Assembly (NCBI GenBank): GCA_010093685.1
Contig: MU006231.1
Location: forward strand, 234,428 to 298,427
Source of the DNA: Ophiobolus disseminans
Taxonomy: Eukaryota > Ascomycota > Dothideomycetes > Pleosporales > Phaeosphaeriaceae
Direction of reading: 5' to 3'
DNA length: 64,000 nt
Positions within the stretch are counted from its first letter, which is position 1. Each line of letters begins with the position of its first letter. A model generated the notes under the pieces. It ran no database searches. It was not told the DNA's origin and saw only the letters and a list, made by a program, of their open reading frames with translations. Positions 21,001-31,800 of this stretch are shown here, one piece after another. The translations under genes and the position numbers were made by a program.

Positions 21001-23395
21001 GAGCTCATGCGTAGCGTCTGTCGAGATAGCAATCTCTCCTCACTCCGGAAACTGAAGACCATTGCAGAGATACAGGATCTTCTTGACCTTCTCAAAGAAA
21101 ATGACGAGAAGACTCGCCTTCGTGACGTCTTCTGTCACATCCTGTCCTTGGAAGCAAGCTCGGCGCTAGCACTCGACGGACGAAAAGTTGCGTCAACTCT
21201 GATGCATTATCTGGCCGATGCGTCTTACCTCACTTCGGCATTCTTCCGATCGCAAACGTGGAGCAGTCACAAAAGCGCCATCGAGGATGACTTGGTACCC
21301 TTAGCTCCTGCCATCGCAGCTCGAATAGTTCTGTCAGCAAATGAACTTGGAGGCTTTGTTCGAGAACCTCTTTTGATCTTGTTGCGGGAGCTCAAGCGAC
21401 TCACTATGCAGAACTTTGCCGAGCTTGTGGAGATCATCGCTCTGACCGTCCGATCGCCAGAATCTGCGCTGGATCTACTTCTCGAAGTTCTGGATCCAGA
21501 AACTTCCCGGTTGCTTGTCGGACGTCCCGCAGCCATTCGCCAATTCACGTTGTCGTTATTTGGGATTGCTTTGGACCATATTGATGAGGCATCAGGCAGC
21601 AATAAACCTGAACGTGAGACGATCAAGCTCGCACTGGAGGGTCTCAAGGATGGTTACACGATCGTGAAGAGCATACTGCGTGTAGACTCGGCTATGAGTG
21701 GCACACTCAGGGTGGGTGACCACGTTCGGATGACTGTTACCAACCCTCCAAAAAATGACCCCATAGCGAAGTCATTTTCCATGGATGCTCTTGTGCTCAA
21801 CGCGGAGCCAGGTGCTGTCGCCTTCAGATGCCTACACACACCACCTACATACCTCGATAAATGTGCTTGGAGCGTTACACAGTGCGGCTCGTTCGTTACG
21901 AGCAAGACTTCATTTGATGCTGTCATGGCATTCTACACCGAGCGAGAAGCCTGCTGCAAAATCTACGCATCGCTACTGGGACTCGAGGGTGAGAAGCAAA
22001 CCGACGTCTACAACATGAATTTATCTGTCGCGCGAGATGCGACGCTGAATGCTAGTCAAAAAGATGCACTCACAGCGGCGATGAAGTATCCTCTGACGCT
22101 TATTTGGGGACCTCCCGGGACAGGGAAAACTCACACTGTCATCGCTATTCTAACGCAGCTTCTCAAGGTATTGCCAAAATCAAGACTCTTAGTTACGGCG
22201 CCAACGCACAATGCTGTGGACAACATGCTGAGAAGGTATGTCACTGACAAGGAAGCCAAGAAGTCAGGTACTATCGCTGTGAGAGTGTCAACTCAGGTAA
22301 GATTAGAGTCTCGCAGCGTCTCTACCGCTATGCTCCTCGCTGACAAGTTCCAAGCTGTCCAAAGTTGCCTCAGATCTCCGATCATACACTTGCGACGCCA
22401 TGATGGGCAAAGATCTGTCGAGTAACCTTCCCGCTCGACGCAAGGCACAGAAGCGTATCAAGGAAGCGCGCTTGATCTTCACTACCTGCATTGGCGCAAG
22501 TCTCGGTCTTCTGCGAAGCGAAGAGTTCGACGTAGTTCTCGTGGACGAAGCGTCTCAACAAACTGAACCTACGACGCTTGTGCCTTTAGTCAAGGGCTGT
22601 TCGCGTGCTATCTTAGTTGGCGATCACGTTCAATTACGCGCTACGGTGCAAAAGAACGCTGTTCTGACTGGCTTTGACATCTCATTGTTCGAAAGACATT
22701 ACAAAATGCCGCAGCGGAAGTTTGTGACGAAGGCCATGCTCGACACGCAGTACCGCATGTATCGTACGATATGCGACTTCAGCTCCACAGAATTCTACGA
22801 GGGCAAACTAAACACTGCTGTGGCAGATGATAGTCGGCCGCTACCAACGTCACAGTTTCCATGGCCGAAGGACAATCGCATGGTCTGGATTGAATGCGGC
22901 AGCTCAGAAGACTTGGGGAAGCAATCCAAAGCTAATCAAGGCCAAGTGGAGCTCACCAAGCGCGTTATGCAGCTCCTAACTACTGCCGCTTCTGATCCTT
23001 CCTCAAAGCCTTCGGCGCTTCCCCAGCCTTCTTCAATAGCCATCCTAACGCCCTACACTCGGCAGAGAGAAGCTCTCAGCTTTGCCATACCAAGCATCGA
23101 GGTGTCGTCCATCGATGGCTTCCAAGGTCGCGAAGCAGACATCATCGTCTTTGTCACTGTTCGCTGCAACGTTTCGTTCGACATTGGGTTCCTCGCCGAC
23201 ATGCGCAGATTGAATGTCGTCATGACACGCGCAAAGTGTGGTGTTGTGCTCATCGGCAACAAAAACACTCTCACTGGAGGTATTGGTGATGGGGGTGATT
23301 TGGATAAGAGCAAGCAGGTTTGGAAGAGGCTGGTCGAGAGGTGTCAAGCACTTGATACTGATTCGGAGCCATTCAAAAGCGGGCCCACAGCTTGA
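18041..23395 (+). CDS. Fusion of RNA-dependent RNA polymerase with UPF1-type SF1 helicase
   Basis: Five exons (18041-18889, 18939-19539, 19591-20792, 20842-22296, 22355-23395) join without a frame break to 1715 residues. The first half is a cellular RdRP of the QDE-1/SAD-1/Rdp1 family: YIFTDGCGLISAQMA, IRYRGYKGVLTLDP, and the catalytic MSGGDLDGDKFFVTWD with DLDGD at 478-482, rebuilt across intron 2. Such enzymes make double-stranded RNA for Dicer. The second half is a full SF1 helicase: LNASQKDAL, Walker A GPPGTGKT at 1307-1314, DEASQQTEP near 1433, GDHVQLRATV, DTQYRMY, SSIDGFQGREADIIVF and RRLNVVMTRAK. The exon 3-4 join (GTAAGT donor, GATAG acceptor) lies between the domains with no stop or start codon there, which argues against two genes. 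Residues about 885-1130 are helical and unrecognised. Both active sites look intact. Confidence 0.9.
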
Positions 23396-24059
23396 ATAGC
23401 CTTATCGAATGGTTCAATGAAAACACTGATTGATTTGGGCTGTGCGAAAGCACCTGAATGTCACTCATCCCTCAACCTTCAATACTTCGCAACCTTCCTT
23501 CGCAGGAACCTATTTGTCTCATTTCGATCGATCCAGAGACCGTCCTCATGTCTCTCACGGGCTTGTCATAGGGGCGGATATGTCGAGGCGGTGCTTGATC
23601 TATAGCCATCTTGTTGTGCAGCGCTCATCTATAGCCTCCAAGCACGCGTTTGGATATTTTTCGGTGACTCAAGACAGCAACAGTGAAGTAGACTGAGTTC
23701 TGAATGTGTCTGCTGCAGCTCTCTCCTGATCTTCCTCTAAATCTTCTTGGGCTCATAATGTCTCTGTTGTGATTGACAGGATGATGTAGTGCGGAGCCGT
23801 CTCCATGTTCGAGCATCGATCTTCGCATCAAGCCTTCCATAGCCGTCTGACTAGATCCTAGGAATCAGAGATGTAATAGAATGACATACAGGTCCAATCC
23901 GTTGAACATCGGCCTTGGAATGCGCACGATCAGTCATATAGAGCCCATCTTATCGGTCAAACTTTGAGATGACTTGCAGGAGTTTTTGGTAGTTCGGACC
24001 GTCATGATTGCTGTACTTGACGAGGCGGGAATGCGTTGTTTTCAAAGGAATTGCTAGGC
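23396..24059. other. Intergenic DNA downstream of the RdRP-helicase
   Basis: About 660 bases with no supported gene. Composition is unremarkable and no repeat was recognised. Confidence 0.4.
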
Positions 24060-24560
24060 GGCCAGGCAGGTGGCAGGGTAGCAGAGTCCTGGTCAACAAC
24101 CTACAAGACTATTAGCGAGTCATGTTACTTTGAGGACATTATTCAAGAACCTACGTTCATAGTAATAGGACAAAACCGGGGCCATGGGTTGCAGATTGCT
24201 TTTCGTAACAACAATATATACCGTCAGACTCTTTGACAAAGTGGAGGTGTTGGAATGCTTCCTCTAGGTCGGCCCACACTTGCGAATCTGCTGCAAGTAC
24301 AGCTCGTATATCGGCAGAGGGATGTATCCACCACCGGTGGGCGGCTGAAGCAAGGCGTGAGCCTTTATGTGGAGTTCCGATGAAGATGATACCCGTGATG
24401 CTGCTCAAAATAGGCCGATATCGATTACTTGTGGCAGCTTGAACTATTGCCTATGAAACTGGCATCTATTAGAAGTCGATGCTTGTTGAAGGAATAACAT
24501 CATACCTGCTTGACAACTAGTCCCCCAAAATTATGACCTATGAGCATCATGTGGGTCCTA
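24060..24560 (-). pseudogene. Relic of an NLR-type N-terminal lipase/esterase domain
   Basis: Reading the minus strand from about 24560, three pieces separated by intron-like gaps match the alpha/beta-hydrolase domain found at the N terminus of fungal NACHT/NB-ARC (NLR-like) proteins. The first is MMLIGHNFGGLVVKQ, the second ILSSITGIIFIGTPHKGSRL with the following helices to CCYEKQSATHGPG, the third VVDQDSATLPP. The nucleophile elbow reads GHNFGG where active members have GHSxGG, so the serine is replaced by asparagine. A stop codon lies shortly upstream of the first piece, another ends the second, and no nucleotide-binding domain follows. It is therefore a fragment, not a working gene. Gap boundaries are approximate. 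Confidence 0.65.
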
Positions 24561-24842
24561 CACTGGGGCCAGCATTTCTACCACACGCGCGATCCCTTCC
24601 ACTCATTCTGGCAAGGATATGGCAAGTGGATTATCATGATATTCGCATGCGTCTCAACCACGCTGTCTGCGATGCAAGTTGCGCTTACGGTCACCACTGA
24701 TCCAGCTGCCTTGGCTGACACGTTCAAATGGTTCTCATACCTCATTCTTTGCATGATCTGGGTACAAGTACCCTTCGCTCTACTCTTATTTAGCTTTTTG
24801 GGTTCCAAGCAAGCCGTCGGCTGGCTGAGGGGAAAGATGTAA
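24540..24842 (+). CDS. Small open frame with two hydrophobic segments, unrecognised
   Basis: A 100-residue frame beginning MSIMWVLHWGQHFYHTRDPF. Two stretches are strongly hydrophobic: WIIMIFACVSTTLSAMQVAL and YLILCMIWVQVPFALLLFSF, so it could be a two-pass membrane protein or the tail of a lost larger gene. Its first bases overlap the lipase relic on the other strand. I do not recognise a family, and there is no independent sign of expression. Confidence 0.25.
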   Translation: MSIMWVLHWGQHFYHTRDPFHSFWQGYGKWIIMIFACVSTTLSAMQVALTVTTDPAALADTFKWFSYLILCMIWVQVPFALLLFSFLGSKQAVGWLRGKM

Positions 24843-25949
24843 CCACGTGGTGGATATCACATGACATCCTATTGTAGCAGGCGCTGCCCTGTGGGCAAGT
24901 GCACTTATCTCAGAGCTGAGAGCTCCTGTACCAGAACATCACACAACAGCACAACAGATAGCAAGACAATCGTTGATCACAGCCTCCACCCGACACTGCT
25001 CACGCAGTTACAAAAGAATGTGCTCCTCATATGGCAAAGCAGCATCTACCTTGAGCGCGACGCCTCTTGAGAAGGGGCATCTAACAATTCTGAGACCAGC
25101 TTCCAAGTATTTTATTGGTGTGAGATTTTTTTGACAATGGATCATCAGCTTTGATACGGATCATTGGTGTTCGGGCTCTTAAAACCACGAAGTTCACCTC
25201 CAGGAATCAACAATAAGTTGTGGCCCGACAGTTGTAGGGTCAACTGACAAGGTCTTTCGACCCTGCATGGGTATGCGCGCTGGCCTGGTCAGTACTCATA
25301 TATATCGATCGTACTGCCGGTCGGGTTACCAGGTACCTGGAAGTCTGGCATGACCAACCACAAGTTCGTTAGACTGGGCCGGAGAACCAACGCCGCGGCC
25401 GCGGTAACAACTACATGCCAGTCTAGAATACGACAATTGCTTAAACTGCAACCACATCTTACACGACACATTGTTGTCCACAGTCAGCACATGCAAGCAA
25501 GCAAAAATTGTTCAAAACAGGATTATTGCATGCACACCAACCAAGACGGGTGCCAACACTCAAGTTCGTCAACATATTTAGCAACAATGTTGACCTACTC
25601 GCACTATCATGAGATCTTGAAGACATCGCTTCCACGCACGCATAGCCTAAACATCGAAATGGAAGCGATCCACCCATCGGGATGTTGAATCCTTCGCATC
25701 GATAACAACCGGCAACTTCATCAATTGCCGTTATCAGCCACAGCCAATAGTTTGATGGTCGCAGCCCTGGCGTCGTTAGGATTGGTCAAGAATACCCCAA
25801 AAGTCCGACCCCGCACACCCCACCCCTGTTACATTCGTGACATGGGGCTTGTCTCCACATTTTAGTCTACTTGCATGCCCCCAATGTAAATACATGTCAT
25901 CTCGATCGCCTGCAATCTCTCTTCAATCTCGAATCGTTTGCATGCAACC
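24843..25949. other. Intergenic DNA before the MFS transporter
   Basis: About 1.1 kb with no supported gene or RNA. It includes the presumed transporter promoter; a short palindromic GC-rich site (ccgcggccgcgg) sits near 25392-25404. Confidence 0.4.
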
Positions 25950-27743
25950 ATGCCGTTGGGAATCATCGACGACAATAAACTCGAGCATGTTCCCGGAACG
26001 GCTCCACTGAGCGAGTTGGGAAGGACAGACCTCGAAGTCGCAGCTTCAGGCATTGATCGTGGTCTGCTGAAGCACGATGCGACGGGCCAGATTGTGCTCG
26101 TACCTCAGCCATCCGACTCGCCGAACGATCCGTATAACTGGCCAAGATGGAAGAAAGAGATGTTCACGGTAGTGATCGCATATGGATGCGGCTGCGTTGG
26201 AGGTGAGGCGATGGTCTCGAGACTTGATGTCCGATAACTAACGGTGGATAGCTGTCGGACCATTGTTGACGCCAGCTTTTGTGCCGCTCGCAACCGAGTT
26301 TGGCGTACCGCTTCAGCGCTTTACACTAGGTGAGCAATGCCTACATAAGTATAAAGTATTACCACTCACACTTCATTACTCAGGCTGTAATGGATCTTGC
26401 ATCGTTGCGATCGCTGCCGGAAGTCTTCTTTGCAATACCTTAGCTGTCAAAGTCGGAAAGCGCCCCATATATCTCCTTACCACGCTCGGCCTCGCCATCT
26501 CCTGCTTCTGGGCTGCAGAAGTCAAAAGCTTCGGATCATTGGCAGCAGCACGAACGATTCAAGGCTTATGCATGGCTCCTTTCGAAGCCCTCATCCCCTC
26601 ATCCGTCGCAGACATCTGGCATGTGCACGAACGTGGCTTTCGCATGTCAATCTTCAACCTTGGCGTGTTGGGCGGCATCAATCTCGCAGGCCCGATCGCT
26701 GGCTCCGTCATCCAAGAAGGCTCGTACCGCATCGCTATGCACGGCATGGGTGGTGCATTCGTGTTGATGCTTCTTCTGGTCATCTTCTTCATGCCCGAAT
26801 CAGCGTTCGCAAGGCAAGGTGTCCTCAATATCGACACGAGTGACCGAACTGTGGCTGTCGGCAAATCTGAAAAGGAGACCGTGGAAAGGCTCGAGGGCCA
26901 CCAAAGAACAACCGGTGTATCCGAACCCCGCCATTCGTACACGAAGGAGCTACTTCCATGGTCTGGATACTGGGATCATGTGTCATTCTGGAGGACTCTG
27001 CTGCGTCCATTCTTCATGATCGCGTCTCCGATCGTGATGTGGGCAACGCTGCTGTTCACAATTTGCATCTCGTGGCTCGTATTGATCTCCATCACGCTGT
27101 CCCAGATCTTCTCCGCACCTCCATACAACTTTTCCGTCAGTGCCGTTGGTGCGACCAATGTATCGTCGTTCGTTGCATCGGTGCTTGCAACGCTAGTCGC
27201 TGGAGCGATCATTGATGGCGTCGCGAAGTATATGTCGAAGCGTAACCATGGAACCTTTGGTGAGTTCACCACCTTCCTACGATTCATGCCCTGGCTGACT
27301 TTGATAACTCAGAACCCGAATTCCGCCTCCCCGTCATGGTAACCTACCTTATCTTCACCGCGACTGGCTTTTTCGCATGGGGAGAATCCCTCTACAACCA
27401 AGACCCCTGGCCGATCCCAGTTATCGTGTGCATGGGTCTCATCAATCTCGGCGTCCAACTTGGTACTACGTCCGTCGTCACATACGTTAGCGACTGCCAT
27501 CGCGAGCAATCTGCCGAGGCCTTCGCGATCATGAACTTCATCAAAAACATGTTTGCGTTCGGATTGACGTTCTATGCGAATGATTGGCTTGTTGTTCAGG
27601 GCGTGAGAAATGCTTTTTTTGTCATCGGAGGCACAACTGTAGCGGTCACGTTGACAACAATTCCGATGTATATTTATGGGAAGAAGGCGAGGAGTTGGGT
27701 TTATAGGTCCGGAGTGCTTGATAGAGTGTTGAAGAGGGAGTAG
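25950..27743 (+). CDS. Major facilitator superfamily transporter (DHA1-like)
   Basis: Plasma-membrane proton-coupled transporter of the fungal drug/polyamine MFS group; the substrate is unknown. Four exons (25950-26202, 26252-26329, 26384-27259, 27313-27743) join in frame to 545 residues with about twelve membrane segments. The cytosolic N terminus contains SDSPNDPYNWPRWKKE, the usual fungal MFS pre-TM1 motif. VKVGKRPIYLLTTLGLAI is the TM2-3 loop (G-x-x-x-G-R/K-R type), and GPIAGSVIQEGSYRIAMHGM resembles the TM5 motif. A central loop of about 60 residues separates the two halves. All introns are canonical. It sits alone in an otherwise gene-poor stretch, with no biosynthetic cluster beside it. 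Confidence 0.9.
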
Positions 27744-27956
27744 AGAGGCGAGCGGTGTTCTGAGATATCATGATGATCGGTGTACTAGTTCCGCGCGTCA
27801 TTCCGCCATGCGGTGTGCTACCTCTAAGAATAGCTGCTTTAGTTGCTACTATCGATGCCAAGCGATCTGTGCTCACGACTACCTAGGTAAAGATCAAAGA
27901 GTGCCTTTGCATGTCTCGAATGCTCTTCATTGTTAAATGATTTCACTCAATTACTC

Positions 27957-28727
27957 CTAAGTACTACCTACATTGCTCTCAGACGTAGTTTCCCACTCAC
28001 CTCCACTACTAGCCACACCCGAGGTATTCGCAGCCTCCGATGAGCCTTCCTGAGCTGGTCCTTGCAGGCTCGACCTTTCTTGGCTCGAGTATACTACAGA
28101 TAGCGCTTTCTTAGGAGAAGGCTCAGGAGAAGGCTCGGGAGAGATAGTAAATTCTTTGCAATGCTCACAGGAAATAGGAAATAGGGACCTTAACATCTGC
28201 GCCCGCAAGATATCCGTTCAGTGTTCCACATTTGGGACACTTCCACATCTTAGATTTTGCATGGAGTTTAACCAAATCCAAGGGGTTCTTTTTATGATAG
28301 ATCTGAGCTTCCTCTATTATAATTTGTTCCTCTACAGCAACCTTGACTTGAGGACCCCAGAGTGTGTCTGTGTAGCTCGGAGTTCTAGGTTTCGGTGTGG
28401 GCCTGGGTTCTCCGGCATTGGGAGCATCTATCGCAGACGAAGAACCCGCTGTTATAGGAGAGGGTAGTGTCGCTATGCGCGCAGAGAGGCCACTCAACCT
28501 TCTCTCGGGCTTTTGACTGATGAGAGATTAGACAAAACCTATTTGGGTTCCTTGAATACTTACAAATCGTCTGTAACCTCTTGCTCTGACAACTTTCTCG
28601 TCTGGGGTCCATGTACGAAATCTTCATCTTGAGAGTTGCTCACATTGTTAGAGTTGTACTGTTTAGATCTCAAAGTGGTGTGATTGTTGTGTGAACTAAT
28701 GTGGGATATATCAATACCAGTGAACAT
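27957..28727 (-). pseudogene. Small zinc-ribbon protein gene, frameshifted by a 7-bp duplication
   Basis: From a Met at 28727 the frame runs to 28564, then a 47-nt GT-AG intron (28563-28517), then a second exon. The product is hydrophilic and ends exon-wise in MWKCPKCGTLNGYLAG, the first Cys-x-x-Cys knuckle of a zinc ribbon. Immediately after, the frame terminates in ISYFL, while the next frame continues SCEHCKEFTI (the second Cys-x-x-Cys) and a Ser/Pro/Glu-rich tail to the stop at 27957. Between the two knuckles lies a perfect tandem duplication of seven bases (28171-28184). Without one copy, the two halves would be in one frame with both knuckles correctly placed. Function is unknown; the family is not recognised beyond the zinc ribbon. 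Confidence 0.65.
28171..28184. repeat. 7-bp tandem duplication (gaaatag x2) inside the zinc-ribbon gene
   Basis: The plus strand reads gaaataggaaatag, two exact copies side by side. The unit is not a multiple of three, and it sits exactly where the reading frame of the zinc-ribbon gene breaks, so it is the likely inactivating event (replication slippage). Confidence 0.85.
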
Positions 28728-28863
28728 GATGTTGATGTTTTGTAGTTCATGAAGAATATCGCGCGATTCATATAATGACTCTTCACTCAGCTGCAGTCAC
28801 GGTGTGTGACTCCTATTCATGACACCGTTGACAAAATCACTAACAACATGACTCGGTACGTGA

Positions 28864-31800
28864 CTAACTTTCGAGGTCGTACAACAAGCACCCACCCGTT
28901 CTGAAGTTGTACACAAATGCTTTGCCACCTTCTCCACTCCCCTTGCCCTCTTCATTTCGTATCTCGTACCATCTTGCTTTGTACTTGAGTAATAGATCGT
29001 GCAGCTCTTGGAGATATTTCCTCTCGGCAATTGGCATCCGCTGAATGGCTTGGCGCCATGAGTCCGGGTCACTTAATCGCGTCTCTCGGATGTGGTTCAT
29101 GACCTCCTCTTTTGATTCTATGGCTGCAATGGGCGCAGAGTTGAAAGAGGACAGTAGCTCGGCGGAACGACTTTGTGCAGCTTCGACGATGGACCACTTG
29201 TTCGACTTCTTGGAGCGGTGCTGTGCTATGAGGACGTCGACGTTAGACTTTGCTGGTGATGATGTCGTTGCACTAGAGGTGATAATAGGTCTGGTCAGGC
29301 GCTGGGCTGCGCTACCTTCTCGTGCTTCGCGGTCTCGGAGCTCGTTGCGCAGGTAGTTCAGAAGGTCGCCAGTACGGAGATCGGTGTCTTCTTTCTTAGC
29401 AATGGACTTGACTTTGAGCTCTGGCTTATCTGGCGCGAGGCCATGCTTGACAACAATAACCCAGCTATGTCTGTCATCTCTGTAATGACGAAGAATGTCT
29501 TCGATCGAATGTGCATCAACTGCGAGTTCTGCGGTGTAACCGTGGGCAATGAGTTCAGACACCAGTTTGACGCCAGCAGAACGGAGTACATTAGGGTCGA
29601 AGCTGGCTACAAGACAATCACAGCGTCGTGGCATCCATGATACTGAAGGTGTGTCTTCGCCTGCATGCTTTTTGAGGAATACCGACCTTTCCGGCTTCTT
29701 CAGGTAGCGCGTCATCGAGTTGACGAGCCTGTCCCAACCAAGATTGACACCAACAGCGTGATAGCCCGTGCTTGGATGAGCATGACCTGGTCCTTTTGGT
29801 CGATGTTCGTCAATGAGCTTGTCGTAGCGTCCGCCTGCAGCCAGCACCTCGCGTTGTTTGGTGTCGAATAAACACTGGAACAGTATGCCACCTGTGTAGA
29901 ACTTCTCATTGAGGTTGCTTAGGACGCTGATGTAGACCTTTCGCTTTACGTTCCAAAGCTTCATGTAATTAACGACCGAGCTTAGGTGCGAAAAGATTGC
30001 ATGAGTATGATCAATGTACTTAGTGCCTTCAAAGAGGCGTCGCAGTTTTGTGAAAGCCTTTTCTGGTGTGTCTCTCCAGTCAAACCGCGCAAGGTCATCC
30101 AAGGATGTTGATGATACACCGATGTCCGGAGTACGCAACTCGCTCCGTATGCGTTGCCAGTTGTTCTTGTTGATGTTTAGCTTGCTTAGCACAGCTTTGA
30201 CAGCGGGCCGTTGAGGAACACTGATTCGACAGAAGTCCATGACCAGATCCAGAAGGTCTGCGTGGTTGAGGTGAAAGCACATCTGGGTCGAGCCAAAGGA
30301 TGGAAACTCCTCAATAATCTCATCAACAACTCTCAAAACTTCGGCTTCCTTGAGTGCGAGATCCAGTGTGTCATATGACAAGATGTCGAAATTAGCTTCC
30401 CCAATGCTTCGTGGTGCGCCTTCGCTATAAGTTTGGCGAAAGACCTGACCAATCGCGAATGTTTTCTCCAAGAACGGTGCACCTCGACCAATGCTGCGCG
30501 CATAGGGTAGTGTCAGATCATACGGCAGTTGAACAAGCGTGCCCGACTGGTCGAAGAGCTTCACGACAGTGTTGTTGTTGGCATAATGATCTGACCATGG
30601 TAGTAGCACTTGGCGCTGAATTTCGACAGCACCATGGCTTCGGAAGACCATTGCTAATCTGTCTTTGACAAGGTTCTGTAGTAACACATCGTTCGACTTG
30701 ATCGTGTTTACAGCGATGCCCATGTCCCAAGCATAGTCTCTCGCTTGCGTGTCTGGCTTCTGGGAAAAGAGAGCGGCCATCATCTTGCCATAGTGCAGAG
30801 AGTTTCGGTCAGACAGGGCCTTGAGGGCTTCTTTGATGGCCTCGTCTTCGATCTGAACCGGCACGCGGATCTGCAACAATTCTGCGCAGCTTGGTCGCTC
30901 AGAAGGGCGGTGGCTGATCAAATCTTTGATGATACCACCCTGTCGAGCCTTTTCTGGCTTCCCGAATTCCGCGGGCAAATCGTGTTTTCGTTCCCGCAAC
31001 GACCGTATAGTTTTATCTCGTTCCATTGCTGTCGTCAGAGGATAGCACATCTCGAAAAAGATGATGCCCATGGAGTACATGTCAACCTTGTCATTGTAAC
31101 TGCCGGTGACATCCGAACTGAGCTCCGGGGCCACGTAAAGTGCTGTGCCTACGCTTCGTGTCATGTCTCCGTCTTGGATACCAGTGGAGACCTTCTTTTC
31201 GGGCCTTTGGTACTGGCCACTTGTGGCAAGTCCAAAGTCTCCAATTTTCGGAATCCCTGCAACGTCAATGAAAACATTATCAGGTTTGAGGTCGCGATGT
31301 ATAATGCTATGCCCGTGGATATGTGCAAGGCCTTCCAAAATTTGTCGAAATAGTCTCCAGTACTCCTCCGGTTCATCATGGAGACCTCTGCGAATGAGAT
31401 CACGAAGGGTTTGTTTTTCACAGAATTCCATTTGGATATACAGGACGGACCTTGCTGGTCGCTGTGGATTGGAGTTGGACATCGTGCGCTTTTTGACCAT
31501 AGGAGAATGTGGTTCGATACTGGCACCTCCAGTGTCATCTTCTGCTTTTCGTTAGTTATCAAATTGTGATAGTGCCTAGATCTTGGGCCACTTACCAGAA
31601 TCAGATCCAAAGACGACACCTGCAGCGTCGTCATCTTCATCCGATTGCGCATCAGATCCAAACTCGATCTTGGGGTACCCGCTTGAGCTAATGAAGTCTA
31701 GACCTCCTGTGCTCTGACTGAATCCTATACCGTCAATGTTGTCCCCCAAAATATCTGAACCACTTCTAGACTCATCCGTATCGAAAGTTGTCGAATCGTC

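Noticed and set aside
25950..28727. MFS transporter and zinc-ribbon gene as part of a secondary-metabolite cluster
   Set aside because: No polyketide synthase, NRPS, terpene or tailoring gene lies nearby.
28864..31500. Separate histidyl-tRNA synthetase gene
   Set aside because: The HisRS-like part lies in the same exon as the GCN2 kinase catalytic loop, so it is the regulatory domain of GCN2.
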